Part shown: piece by piece, positions 17,697 to 26,064 of the stretch
Position numbering within the stretch: position 1 is the stretch's first letter
Layout: each line of letters opens with the position of its first letter
Assembly (NCBI RefSeq): GCF_900110495.1
Contig: NZ_FODX01000001.1
Span: 496,001-560,000, forward strand
Source: Nitrosovibrio sp. Nv6
GTDB taxonomy: Bacteria > Pseudomonadota > Gammaproteobacteria > Burkholderiales > Nitrosomonadaceae
Length of the DNA stretch: 64,000 nucleotides
Direction: 5' to 3'
Made by a program: the position numbers and the translations under genes
The notes under the pieces: generated by a model
Seen by the model: the letters and a program-made list of their open reading frames with translations, nothing else
What the model was told of the DNA's origin: nothing
Database searches by the model: none

Positions 17697-17728
17697 GGGA
17701 ACTCCTCGATGGGTTCTGAATGACTCTT

Positions 17729-17756
17729 ATATGTGGGAGACGGCTGAATTTTCAAG
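17729..17756 (-). promoter_or_regulatory. sigma-32 type heat-shock promoter of clpB
   Basis: On the minus strand, CTTGAAA (17756-17750) is followed after 12 bases by CCCACATAT (17737-17729). This agrees with the RpoH consensus CTTGAA and CCCCATnT apart from one base in the -10. It lies 33 bases upstream of the clpB start codon, leaving room for a short leader with its GAGGAG site. Heat-shock control of clpB is established in proteobacteria. Confidence 0.8.
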
Positions 17757-17802
17757 ATGACCACCCACGCGCCCAACCCTTCAGGTGAGAGTAAAGATGT
17801 AG

Positions 17803-17829
17803 GGTGTAATAAGTACAGCGCATTACACC
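17803..17829. repeat. inverted repeat between clpB and the glutamate-synthase-like gene
   Basis: Perfect 8-base arms GGTGTAAT (17803-17810) and ATTACACC (17822-17829) flank an 11-base loop. It lies 69 bases past the stop of the minus-strand gene at 17899 and upstream of the clpB promoter. It could be a weak terminator or a protein site; no T-run follows. Confidence 0.4.
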
Positions 17830-17898
17830 GTATGAAGAGGAGCTAAATTTCAAACTGGCACAGCGGCGCGAATCATACGCCCCGCGCCAAATCCAACG

Positions 17899-19374
17899 TT
17901 AAGACACCTCCGGATAGGGGTACAACATATTGAGCGCTACGCTTTTGCCCGCGGTTTCAACGATGCGTACATGCTCACGCCTCAATTGACGCGCATGGTG
18001 CAGTCCGCAGGAGTAGGCGATCATGTCGATCTCCCTGTTCATGTTTTTGGCATAATTTGCAACTCGCAGGTATTTTTCCCTCACCACGAGCCCGCGCTGC
18101 AAGCGTTTATTGTGGGTGGTAATGCCGGTAGGACAGGTGTTGGCGTGGCAGCGCATGGCCTGGATACAGCCGAGCGAGAACATGAAACCGCGTGCAGTAT
18201 TGACAAAATCCGCGCCCGCGCAAAGCGCCCATGCCGCCCTCGCCGACGTCACCAGCTTACCCGCTGCAACTACGCGTATCCTGTCTTTCAAGCCGGATTG
18301 AAGCAACGAATCCACCACTCGCGGCAATGCTTCGGCAATAGGCAGGCTCATGTGGTCGAGCAGGGTCTGGGGCGCAGCCCCGCTGCCGCCTTCGCCCCCA
18401 TCAATAGTGAGAAAATCCGGGGCATATTCAAAACCCCGGCGGTTCACGGCGTCGCATAAGTCGTTGACAAAGCGCCAGCCGCCAATGGCAGCCTTCACTC
18501 CCACCGGGCGCCCTGTCAGTTCCCGGACATAGGCAATCTTGTCGAGCAATTCATCCACATTGCCGATGTCATGATGGCGATTGGGGCTGATGGAATCATG
18601 GTGAGCGGGAATACCCCGGATAGCTGCAATTTCATTGGTCACCTTGACGCCGAGCAGCAATCCGCCCTTGCCTGGTTTCGCACCCTGGGAGAGTTTTATT
18701 TCAAATGCCTTGACTACCTTGGCGAGTTCCTTTGCCCGATCCGGTGAAAAATTGCCGGCTTGGTCGCGAATGCCATACTTCGCAGTACCGATTTGCATAA
18801 CGATGTCGCAGCTACCTTCCAGATGATAAGGCGAAAGCCCTCCCTCCCCCGTATTCAACCAGCATCCCGCCTCCGCCGCACCGAGCGACAGCGCACGCAC
18901 AGCGGGCGCCGAGATTGCCCCGTAGCTCATGCCGCTGATATTGATTATGGATCTCGCATGGAACGGATGCTCGCAATAACCGTCGCCGATTATCAGCGAT
19001 GGGGTCGGCAACCGGCCGCTCTCCAATACCGGAAAAGCGACATTGACGAAAATGATCGAGCCGGGCTCACGCAGATCATTGGTCGAGCCGAAACCGACCA
19101 TGCCGCCCTCGTTTTTTGCATTCCTGTATACCCAGGACCGGGTGGCGCGATTAAACGGCATTTCGTCCCGATCGCTGGAAAAGAAGTACTGCCGGAAATA
19201 TTCTCCCTGTTTCTCCAGGAAAAATCGCAGACGTCCAACGACTGGATAATTACGCAGGATAGAATGCTTCTTCTGGGTTACATCCTGGATGAACCAGAAC
19301 ACGATGATCCCGAGCAGGATCAAGCCAAGTATCGTGCCAAAACCGTAGGAAATAACCTTCAGTGCATCAGACAT
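17899..19374 (-). CDS. membrane-anchored FMN-binding glutamate-synthase-like protein
   Basis: A 491-residue protein with one N-terminal membrane helix (residues 8-30) followed by the FMN-binding (GltB central plus FMN) domain of glutamate synthases. Motifs seen are SGMSYGAISAPAVRALSLGA, LDHMSLPIAEALPRVV and TIDGGEGGSGAAPQ, plus the cysteine-bearing MRCHANTCPTGITTHNKRLQ, which matches the iron-sulfur region of GltB. It lacks the glutaminase domain and the GltD subunit, so classical GOGAT activity is unlikely from this protein alone. Such stand-alone proteins (YerD-like) are widespread and of uncertain role. It is monocistronic and divergent from nadC. Confidence 0.85.
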   Translation of the reverse strand: MSDALKVISYGFGTILGLILLGIIVFWFIQDVTQKKHSILRNYPVVGRLRFFLEKQGEYFRQYFFSSDRDEMPFNRATRSWVYRNAKNEGGMVGFGSTNDLREPGSIIFVNVAFPVLESGRLPTPSLIIGDGYCEHPFHARSIINISGMSYGAISAPAVRALSLGAAEAGCWLNTGEGGLSPYHLEGSCDIVMQIGTAKYGIRDQAGNFSPDRAKELAKVVKAFEIKLSQGAKPGKGGLLLGVKVTNEIAAIRGIPAHHDSISPNRHHDIGNVDELLDKIAYVRELTGRPVGVKAAIGGWRFVNDLCDAVNRRGFEYAPDFLTIDGGEGGSGAAPQTLLDHMSLPIAEALPRVVDSLLQSGLKDRIRVVAAGKLVTSARAAWALCAGADFVNTARGFMFSLGCIQAMRCHANTCPTGITTHNKRLQRGLVVREKYLRVANYAKNMNREIDMIAYSCGLHHARQLRREHVRIVETAGKSVALNMLYPYPEVS

Positions 19375-19451
19375 GCCGCCTCCACTATCGCATTCAGCTA
19401 AAATACTCCATCATCCCAGTAAACATAATAAGAATGTTTTACGATAAGTTC

Positions 19452-20303
19452 ATGAATCTGGAAATAGAGATCAAAAATAACGTCAACCAGGCGCTGGCCG
19501 AAGACACGGGCACGGGCGACCTTACCGCGCTTCTGATTCCTGCTGCTGGAATCGCCACCGCCAGTGTCGTCAGCCGCCAGGATATGGTCTTATGTGGAAC
19601 TCAGTGGTTTGACATCTGTTTCTGGCAATTGTCACCGCACACCGACGTGCGCTGGCTTGCGAAGGATGGCGAAGCCATAACTGCTGGGCAGCAGCTCTGC
19701 GAAATAACCGGAAACGCCCGTGCGCTTCTCACCGGGGAACGTACCGCGCTGAACTTCCTGCAGTTGCTGTCGGCGGTTGCAACGCAAACCCGGCGCTATG
19801 TGAACGCGGTGGCGGGAACCGGCGCGGTGATCGTCGATACCCGCAAGACGCTGCCGGGGTTACGGATGGCTCAAAAATACGCGGTCAAATGCGGGGGCGG
19901 CGTAAACCATCGTTTCGGCTTATACGACGGCATACTCATCAAGGAGAATCATATTATCGCCGCCGGCGGCATCAGGCCGGCGTTGAACGCCGCAAAGAAG
20001 ATTGCACCCCCTGGCGTGTTCGTTCAGATCGAAGTGGAAACACTGGATGATCTGCGCATCGCGCTGGACGCTGGAGCGAAACTGATTCTGCTGGATAACT
20101 TCGATTTCAATTCATTATGCGAGGCGGTCATACTGAATGCGCGATTGACCAACAAAGACGCGAAACTTGAAGCATCCGGAGGAATCACGCTGGAGAACGT
20201 CCGTGCGGTAGCGAAAACCGGCGTAGACCGGATTTCCATCGGCAGCCTCACCAAGGATATAAAGGCGGTGGATTTATCGATGCGGTTTTCCACAAACACG
20301 TAG
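19452..20303 (+). CDS. nadC: nicotinate-nucleotide pyrophosphorylase (carboxylating)
   Basis: A 283-residue quinolinate phosphoribosyltransferase, converting quinolinate and PRPP to nicotinate mononucleotide in NAD synthesis. Visible are EDTGTGDLTA at the N-terminus, LTGERTALNFLQLLSAVATQ, and the core DTRKTLPGLRMAQKYAVKCG followed by GGVNHRFGLYDGILIKENHI. ASGGITLENV and GVDRISIGSLT close the barrel. I take ATG 19452 (MNLEIEIKN) as start because family homology begins there; ATG 19434 is also possible. Promoter elements lie in the short gap shared with the divergent gene at 19374. Confidence 0.95.
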   Translation: MNLEIEIKNNVNQALAEDTGTGDLTALLIPAAGIATASVVSRQDMVLCGTQWFDICFWQLSPHTDVRWLAKDGEAITAGQQLCEITGNARALLTGERTALNFLQLLSAVATQTRRYVNAVAGTGAVIVDTRKTLPGLRMAQKYAVKCGGGVNHRFGLYDGILIKENHIIAAGGIRPALNAAKKIAPPGVFVQIEVETLDDLRIALDAGAKLILLDNFDFNSLCEAVILNARLTNKDAKLEASGGITLENVRAVAKTGVDRISIGSLTKDIKAVDLSMRFSTNT

Positions 20304-20484
20304 CTCGCAAACAAGCGAAACCGACCGCCGCTCATAACGTCTACGCTCTCAGTAAAGCTGCATCCCGCCGCGATCCGTATACGGTTCGACTGGCTGGTGG
20401 TCGGCCAGATTGTTGCCATGAATCATATAAGTTCAATGCGCGGGCAAGAGATTCAGTCAAAAAAGTAAGCCTCGAGATTCCGGA

Positions 20485-21231
20485 ATGGGAAAAAATTTTC
20501 ATTACCTCATTATGCTATTGGGCGTACTTTCTGGGTGTGGCCTGGCAGGCAACGCCTATGCGGAACCAAACGATGCAGTACTCAGTAGCGAAGAGTTGGG
20601 TATACCTGAGCCTCTGGTGTTTGATTTGGTGAGGCCGCTGGGTTCGCCCAGAGGAGAACTCGAGGTCAATACATTAATGACCGGATCTTCCCAGACGGGC
20701 CGGCTCGCATGGGCTCCAGAAATTGAATACGCATTTGCTGATGGATACGCGGTTGAGTTGGAACTGCCATTCGAGAACTTATCATTAGAAGAATACAAAT
20801 TCGGTTTACAGGGCACTTTTGGCAAGTTACTCAACGGCCGAATGATTCATGGTTGGCAAGCACTTGGCCGCTATGGCAGGCAAGAAAACGTTTATTCGGC
20901 AGATATCCTCTATTTGAACGGAGTCCGGATTTCTGGCAAGTGGAGCACTGTGAACATGCTTGGTATCAGGTGGGCCGATTTCGGAAAGCGAGAGGATATC
21001 GTTGCATTGATAAATAATAATCTTTTCTATCATTTTTCCCGTAGTTTAACGCTCGGAGTAGAAATGAATAACGAGATCCACGAGCACAAGCGATGGCGTT
21101 ATCGATTAACACCCCAGCTTCATTACAGCTTCAGTTCTAATAAAGCGGTGCAGATAGGCGGAGGCCCGGCGCGTCTGGATAACAGGAAAACAGACTGGTT
21201 GTTGGCGTCTCGCTTTATATATACTTTTTAA
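20485..21231 (+). CDS. putative outer-membrane beta-barrel protein
   Basis: A 248-residue exported protein. The first 27 residues form a signal peptide (LIMLLGVLSGCGLAGNAYA). An AxA cut after AYA is likely, although the internal LSGC could act as a lipobox. The rest alternates short hydrophobic and aromatic strands with turns (EVNTLMTGSSQTGRLAWAPE, YRLTPQLHYSFSS) and ends in FIYTF, a C-terminal aromatic of the kind recognised by BamA. I do not recognise a named family; it resembles uncharacterised transporter-type barrels of proteobacteria. It is monocistronic. Confidence 0.6.
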   Translation: MGKNFHYLIMLLGVLSGCGLAGNAYAEPNDAVLSSEELGIPEPLVFDLVRPLGSPRGELEVNTLMTGSSQTGRLAWAPEIEYAFADGYAVELELPFENLSLEEYKFGLQGTFGKLLNGRMIHGWQALGRYGRQENVYSADILYLNGVRISGKWSTVNMLGIRWADFGKREDIVALINNNLFYHFSRSLTLGVEMNNEIHEHKRWRYRLTPQLHYSFSSNKAVQIGGGPARLDNRKTDWLLASRFIYTF

Positions 21232-21466
21232 GGCTTGCGTGAAATGTTTTCATCGAGATATATTCGATAGAACGTGTCACTATTCATCGACACATCAATT
21301 CCTCCCCTTGGCAATATAACGAACGCGGCTCCCCGCGCTGTGGAAAGCCTTCCTCACCAAATACCCCACGAACTTCTCTCCACTCATCAGGCCGGGTTAC
21401 TCACAGGAACCTGCCTTTTAAATTTTGACCAGGGATATATACCAGCGCCCAGCGAACATATAACTC

Positions 21467-21622
21467 ATGGAAATAACCATACTGTTTGCTCTCATCATTC
21501 TCAATGGCATTTTTGCCATGTCGGAAATTGCTTTGATTACCGCACGCCGAGCCCAGCTTCAGAATCTGGCCCAAGTAGGTGATAGCGGCGCTACCTTGTA
21601 TCCTGCGCTGCGTCGGAGATAA
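21467..21622 (+). pseudogene. 5' remnant of a DUF21/CNNM (CorC/HlyC-type) membrane protein gene
   Basis: The 51-residue frame begins with ITILFALIILNGIFAMSEIA and continues LITARRAQLQNLAQVGDSGA, the diagnostic N-terminus of DUF21-CBS proteins (about 430 residues, linked to Mg/Co export). Homology ends after about 43 residues and the frame stops at 21622. The rest of the gene (CBS and CorC_HlyC domains) is absent, and the cold-shock gene follows 166 bases later. This is a truncation by deletion or insertion. The flanks 21232-21466 and 21623-21788 hold nothing else I can name. Confidence 0.75.
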
Positions 21623-21788
21623 GTTGTAGAGTCATTGATTGAAGCCGGCGGGGAACACTGAAAAGATGGCCTTGCGGCCTTACCGTAGGTACGGTAGCGC
21701 ACATATTCCTCGCCTAAAGATTGCCACAATGCATCACCCGTTGAAAACGGTAGCCTCTTTTTTTAACTGATATATATAGGAAGCAAAA

Positions 21789-21992
21789 ATGGCAATTGGC
21801 ACAGTAAAATGGTTCAATGATTCAAAAGGCTTTGGCTTCATTACCCCTGATGACGGCAGTGAGGATTTATTCGCGCACTTCTCCGCAATCGGCATGTCCG
21901 GGTTCAAGACGCTCAAAGAAGGTCAAAAAGTAACGTTTGAGGTTACGCAGGGTCCAAAGGGCAAGCAAGCATCAAACATTCAATCTGCGTAA
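21789..21992 (+). CDS. cold-shock domain protein (CspA family)
   Basis: A 67-residue single-domain nucleic-acid chaperone. RNP1 is KGFGFI and RNP2 is DLFAHFS, where LFAHFS is the common betaproteobacterial version. [20 protein letters not shown] opens the protein. AGGAAG lies eight bases before ATG. The leader is long and AT-rich just upstream, with a small stem-loop (TACCGTAGGTACGGTA, about 21682-21697), as usual for cold-induced mRNAs; thermosensing is not shown. Confidence 0.95.
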   Translation: MAIGTVKWFNDSKGFGFITPDDGSEDLFAHFSAIGMSGFKTLKEGQKVTFEVTQGPKGKQASNIQSA

Positions 21993-22176
21993 GATTTCAT
22001 GCTGGTGGATAAACCGTACGAACCTGTAGTCCATTACGTATTGCCTCTCACACCATAATCCGCGTTCCCTATGGGTGGTGCCAGTGTTTGATGCGTCCCC
22101 CGGTCTATCTAATAGACTTGATTCTGTGATTTTGGCTTAGCTAAATCAGAACATAATCTTTTCTAGTGGAAATGAC

Positions 22177-22989
22177 ATGGTACGGGCAGCAGGTCAATTA
22201 TTTGCTAGTTGCGTTTGTGCGTTGGGTCTTGTTGGAGTGTCCAGCGTATGCTTCGCAATACCGCTTATCATGCTCCCGGCTGGTGAAATCACGCGCTTTA
22301 CCTATGCCGGACAGGAACGCTTCATTGATACGAATGAGAATAATCTGCCTGATGCAGGTGACATATTCGAGGGCGTTGTTTCCATCAATCAGATTCGGGG
22401 CGCCACAAGCGGAGTTGATTTCTCAAGTCAACTGGCAGACAAGGAGATAACAAGTCATTTTCGCTTCTCCCTCACCGGCAACTCAGCTGATTTCAGCCAT
22501 CTGGAATTTGGCTTATTGCCGGGAGACTCTTTCAATCTATATGTGGGACAAGGCTCTAGCAAAAACTTTGATCCTTCCGCACCCGATGCTTACGACCGGG
22601 CTTCGGATGGACAATTATGGCTAGGGATACAGCCGGGCGTGTTTTTTGAGAGCGTGAACGACAGGCAACCAGACGGAACCACTCTTAACAGAGCATGGCT
22701 CGATATCGCGGTAAACAATACGGGCTATCTGCTCGCTTCGGATTTGCTTCGCACGCTCCTCGGCAAAGATGCGCAACACAGCATCGGCAGTCATACCCAT
22801 AACGATCATAGCGTTCAAGTAATTTTCGATGACCGGGTTGCAAGGCTGCCCTCGCCATATCCTCAGTTCACTTTTAGCAACTTCGGCGAGTTCAATGTTT
22901 TTCCTGTGTCTGAGCCCGCGACCTGGCTACTCATACTGATCGGGATGGGAGCTGCGGTAAGTGTTTCAACCTCCCGGGCTTACTTGTGA
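22177..22989 (+). CDS. PEP-CTERM exported protein
   Basis: A 270-residue exported protein: a signal peptide to about residue 28, a beta-rich body with no recognised domain (FRFSLTGNSADFSHLEFGLL), and a C-terminal sorting tail SEPATWLLILIGMGAAVSVS followed by an arginine. The tail keeps the PEP-CTERM layout: a short motif in which SEP replaces PEP, a hydrophobic helix, then basic residues. Such proteins are cut by an exosortase and delivered to the outside, often with exopolysaccharide. No exosortase gene is in this window. Another PEP-CTERM protein is at 51100-52257. Confidence 0.8.
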   Translation: MVRAAGQLFASCVCALGLVGVSSVCFAIPLIMLPAGEITRFTYAGQERFIDTNENNLPDAGDIFEGVVSINQIRGATSGVDFSSQLADKEITSHFRFSLTGNSADFSHLEFGLLPGDSFNLYVGQGSSKNFDPSAPDAYDRASDGQLWLGIQPGVFFESVNDRQPDGTTLNRAWLDIAVNNTGYLLASDLLRTLLGKDAQHSIGSHTHNDHSVQVIFDDRVARLPSPYPQFTFSNFGEFNVFPVSEPATWLLILIGMGAAVSVSTSRAYL

Positions 22990-23137
22990 TATGGGTAAAT
23001 AGCAGAGGCCAGAGTTGAAATGCGTTTTTCAGAGATAAAGCTGCGGCCCTTCAACAGGGTAAGCTCGGTCAATACCTATAAAAGCGATTGAGCTTACATT
23101 CTGGTCTGCTGTGTTTATGTAAGTTTCATTTGAATCC

Positions 23138-23302
23138 ATGTCCTGCGAAGAACTTATTTCGGAGGTGAAGAAGCTTCGCGCAGGCATCCGAGCGCACAGG
23201 GACGCGAATCAAGACACTATTTCTGCATGTTTATTCGCTCGAGTGGCGCGCTCCTGCAGCCCAATCGTTCGGCTCATGGATCTTCCCCGGTACTGCTTGT
23301 AG
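23138..23302 (+). CDS. small ORF, 54 residues, possible gene remnant
   Basis: ATG 23138 opens a frame beginning SCEELISEVKKLRAGIRAHR, which is helical and protein-like. The rest, from about residue 25, has a different character (Cys/Arg-rich) and looks like read-through after a break. It may be the surviving N-terminus of a small conserved betaproteobacterial protein. No function is known. The rest of the gap 22990-23547 holds only a TATAAT box (23346-23351) and the hairpin at 23381-23423. Confidence 0.3.
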   Translation: MSCEELISEVKKLRAGIRAHRDANQDTISACLFARVARSCSPIVRLMDLPRYCL

Positions 23303-23380
23303 TACAGCAATCGCTGTCAGCGCTTCCCACTTTCCATTCATGGTTTATAATCGCGGCATCTCTTCCGGATTAATCCAGTA

Positions 23381-23423
23381 ACCCCACCGAACTGGCGAGT
23401 ACTTTCTGTAGTCCAGTTGGGGT
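23381..23423 (+). other. leader hairpin upstream of the antiporter operon
   Basis: ACCCCA (23381-23386) pairs with TGGGGT (23418-23423) and ACTGG (23391-23395) with CCAGT (23413-23417), leaving a four-base bulge and a 17-base loop. A TATAAT box at 23346-23351 would place the start of transcription just before it, so the hairpin would lie in the 5' leader of the antiporter gene (start 23548). I see no known riboswitch consensus. Confidence 0.4.
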
Positions 23424-23547
23424 CCGTAAACTTCCAGTTACAGACCTGAACATCCGTATTTCATCCTGAAGGAGACCGGATGCATCTGAAAATAACGTCG
23501 ATAACTATCGGGACAGCCACATTTTCGCTGTTCCTCCGCGATTTCCC

Positions 23548-24756
23548 ATGACCTGGTCCGCCTATCTTCCTGTCTGGCCGCTTGAGATCAGCCCGGCACT
23601 CTGGCTTGCGCTCACACTCGTGGTCGCCGTACTTGTGGGTGAAGTACTGGTGCGCCAGCTGAGGCTGCCGCGCATTGTCGGTTATATCGGTATAGGCGTA
23701 TTGCTGGGCCCTGGCGGGCTGGGCCTGATTCCCCAACTGCCTGCCACCGAATGGCGGCTGGTAGTTGATCTGGCGCTCGGCATTCTGTTGTTCGAATTGG
23801 GAAGCAAGGTAAATCTGCGTTGGCTTAAAGCCAATCCCTGGATTGCGGGCACCAGCTTGCTTGAGACTGTTGCAACCTTTGTTGTCGTGTTTTTGCTGTT
23901 GACATGGTTTGATGTCGCGGCTGTCACCGCGGCGGTTGTCGCGGCAATTGCAATCGCCACCTCGCCCGCAATTGTAGTGCGCACGGTAACTGAGTCACGC
24001 GCGCAGGGCCAGGTTACGGATCGGCTTCTGCTCATGACCGCGCTTAATTGTATCTACGCCGTTATCTTTCACAAGCTTGCTATGGCGGCGATGCATGGGC
24101 AAACCGGCGTCAGCTTCATCCATACGGCGTTGCAGCCGATCTACCTCCTCGGTGGTTCGGCATTACTGGCATGGCTGTTCGGTATTACCTTCGAGCGAAT
24201 CCACCATTACCTGGGACATCACGAGGAAACTTTTTCTTTTGTTCTGTTTGGCATGATCGCATTTGCGACTATCATGGCTTCCACGCTTAAGCTCAGTCCG
24301 GTCCTGGTACTTCTGGTGGCGGGCCTTGTTACACGTTACCAGCGAAAGCGTACACGGACTTTTCCGCCACATTTTGGTTCTGCCGGCGCCGTCCTGGTAG
24401 TACTGATGTTCATCGCCAATGGTCTGGCGGGGGACCTCAATGGGCTGCGTTATAGTCTGCTACTGGTGTTGCTGGTCATCGCGGTACGCACTATCGCCAA
24501 ACTGCTTTCCGTGCTGGCGTTGGCACATTACAGTGGGATTGGCGTGCGGCAGGCCATGGCACTGGGCCTTGCGCTTGTACCTATGTCGAGTGTGGCACTC
24601 TTGCTGACGCTGGACACTGCGGCGACTTTTCCCGACTTCGGCTCGGGGCTGGGGCTGGTACTGATGAGCTGTATCGTAATTCTTGAGCTTGTGGGACCGA
24701 TTGTCGTGCAAAAGGCCTTACAGATAGCCGGAGAAACCCCGGACAAAAAAACATGA
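23548..24756 (+). CDS. CPA2-family cation:proton antiporter (KefB/KefC-like membrane domain)
   Basis: A 402-residue polytopic protein with about 12 helices, matching only the membrane half of KefB/KefC (about 600 residues). The signature RLPRIVGYIGIGVLLGPGGL is present, as are AIAIATSPAIVVRTVTESRA, the ion-pathway helix, and PMSSVALLLTLDTAATFPDF. The cytosolic RCK/KTN nucleotide-binding domain, through which glutathione adducts gate KefB/C, is absent. The next gene starts in an ATGA overlap, so translation is coupled. K+ or Na+ for H+ exchange is the family activity; ion choice cannot be read. Confidence 0.88.
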   Translation: MTWSAYLPVWPLEISPALWLALTLVVAVLVGEVLVRQLRLPRIVGYIGIGVLLGPGGLGLIPQLPATEWRLVVDLALGILLFELGSKVNLRWLKANPWIAGTSLLETVATFVVVFLLLTWFDVAAVTAAVVAAIAIATSPAIVVRTVTESRAQGQVTDRLLLMTALNCIYAVIFHKLAMAAMHGQTGVSFIHTALQPIYLLGGSALLAWLFGITFERIHHYLGHHEETFSFVLFGMIAFATIMASTLKLSPVLVLLVAGLVTRYQRKRTRTFPPHFGSAGAVLVVLMFIANGLAGDLNGLRYSLLLVLLVIAVRTIAKLLSVLALAHYSGIGVRQAMALGLALVPMSSVALLLTLDTAATFPDFGSGLGLVLMSCIVILELVGPIVVQKALQIAGETPDKKT

Positions 24757-25868
24757 GCCTGATGCCCTTCGCCCCGTCCCGCCCCTTGAGTATTGGGGTA
24801 GAGCTTGAGTTGCAGCTGCTCAGCTGTAATGACTATAACCTGTCTTCCTCTGCCCCCGATATACTGCGCCGGGTTGAAAAACGGGCCCATCCGGGCGAAA
24901 TTAAGCCGGAAATGACACGCAGCATGATCGAAATCAACACTTCGGTGAAGCAGGAATACAGCGGGCTGGTGGAGGAATTGCGTGCATTGCGCGATGTTGT
25001 TCGCGATGCGGGACGCTTTCTCAATGTCGCGGTAGCCGGCGGCGGCACTCATCCATTCCAGCATTGGAGCGAGCAGAAAATTTTCGATGCGCCGCGCTTT
25101 CATCATCTGTCGGAGCTGTATGGCTACCTGGCGAAACAGTTCACCATATTTGGTCAGCATGTCCACATCGGCTGCCCCGGACCGGATGAGGCGCTTCACC
25201 TGATGCATATGCTGTCACGCTACGTCCCCCACTTTATTGCCTTATCGGCCAGCTCGCCCTTCGTGCAAGGACATGATACGGGGTTCGCTTCAGCGCGCTT
25301 GAATTCCGTGTTTTCCTTCCCGCTGAGCGGAAGAGCGCCATTCGTGCTGTGCTGGGACGACTTCGAACGGTTTTTCGGCAAAATGACAGGCACCGGGGTG
25401 GTCGAAACAATGAAAGATTTCTACTGGGATATTCGCCCCAAACCCGAGTTCGGCACTATCGAGGTCCGGGTATGCGATACGCCTCTTACTGTTGAAATTG
25501 CCGCTTCCATTGCCTGCTATATCCAGGCAATGTCTCGTTACATCATGGTGGAGCAGCGCGTGGCGCCAGAAGAGGACGATTATCTGGTTTACACATTCAA
25601 CCGTTTCCAGGCCTGCCGTTTTGGACTTGAAGGGGTTTTCATCGACCCCCGCACGCACGAACAGCGCAGCATCCGCGAGGATATAACCGATATGTTGGGG
25701 CGCATTGCCGACCACGCCCGAGAGCTGCACGCGGTCGAAGCAATGGAGCGCATCCGCGACATCCTTATTGCAGGTAACGGCACAAGCTGGTTGCGCCAGG
25801 CTTATGCGCGTGAGCACAATCTCGCGGATGTGATGCAACTGCAGGCCGAGTTGTGGATGGGAAAATGA
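24753..25868 (+). CDS. GCS2-family carboxylate-amine ligase (YbdK-like)
   Basis: A 371-residue ATP-grasp-like glutamate-cysteine ligase type 2 homologue. Features are LSIGVELELQLL (metal-binding glutamates, residues 12-23), EIKPEMTRSMIEINTSV, QFTIFGQHVHIGCPGPDEAL and FGTIEVRVCDTPLTVEIAAS. YbdK-type enzymes join an amine to a gamma-carboxylate; E. coli YbdK has only weak gamma-Glu-Cys activity and its true substrate is unknown. The gene overlaps the antiporter by four bases and a gamma-glutamyl hydrolase-type gene follows, suggesting a gamma-glutamyl compound made and broken next to an antiporter. Confidence 0.9.
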   Translation: MSLMPFAPSRPLSIGVELELQLLSCNDYNLSSSAPDILRRVEKRAHPGEIKPEMTRSMIEINTSVKQEYSGLVEELRALRDVVRDAGRFLNVAVAGGGTHPFQHWSEQKIFDAPRFHHLSELYGYLAKQFTIFGQHVHIGCPGPDEALHLMHMLSRYVPHFIALSASSPFVQGHDTGFASARLNSVFSFPLSGRAPFVLCWDDFERFFGKMTGTGVVETMKDFYWDIRPKPEFGTIEVRVCDTPLTVEIAASIACYIQAMSRYIMVEQRVAPEEDDYLVYTFNRFQACRFGLEGVFIDPRTHEQRSIREDITDMLGRIADHARELHAVEAMERIRDILIAGNGTSWLRQAYAREHNLADVMQLQAELWMGK

Positions 25869-26064
25869 GGGTTTTCAGGCCATACTGATATGATTCCATT
25901 GTTGCCCGCGGAAACCAGGACGTAGCAGAAACTTCAACAGCTCCATTTGCGTGAAGCAGGGACTTGAGGAGGCACATATTTATTTATATGTAACGGAGAA
26001 CACAGCCGAGCGGCGATAATCTAATTATTCTTGATATTCGTTATGTACTCTATTCAGACCCTAA

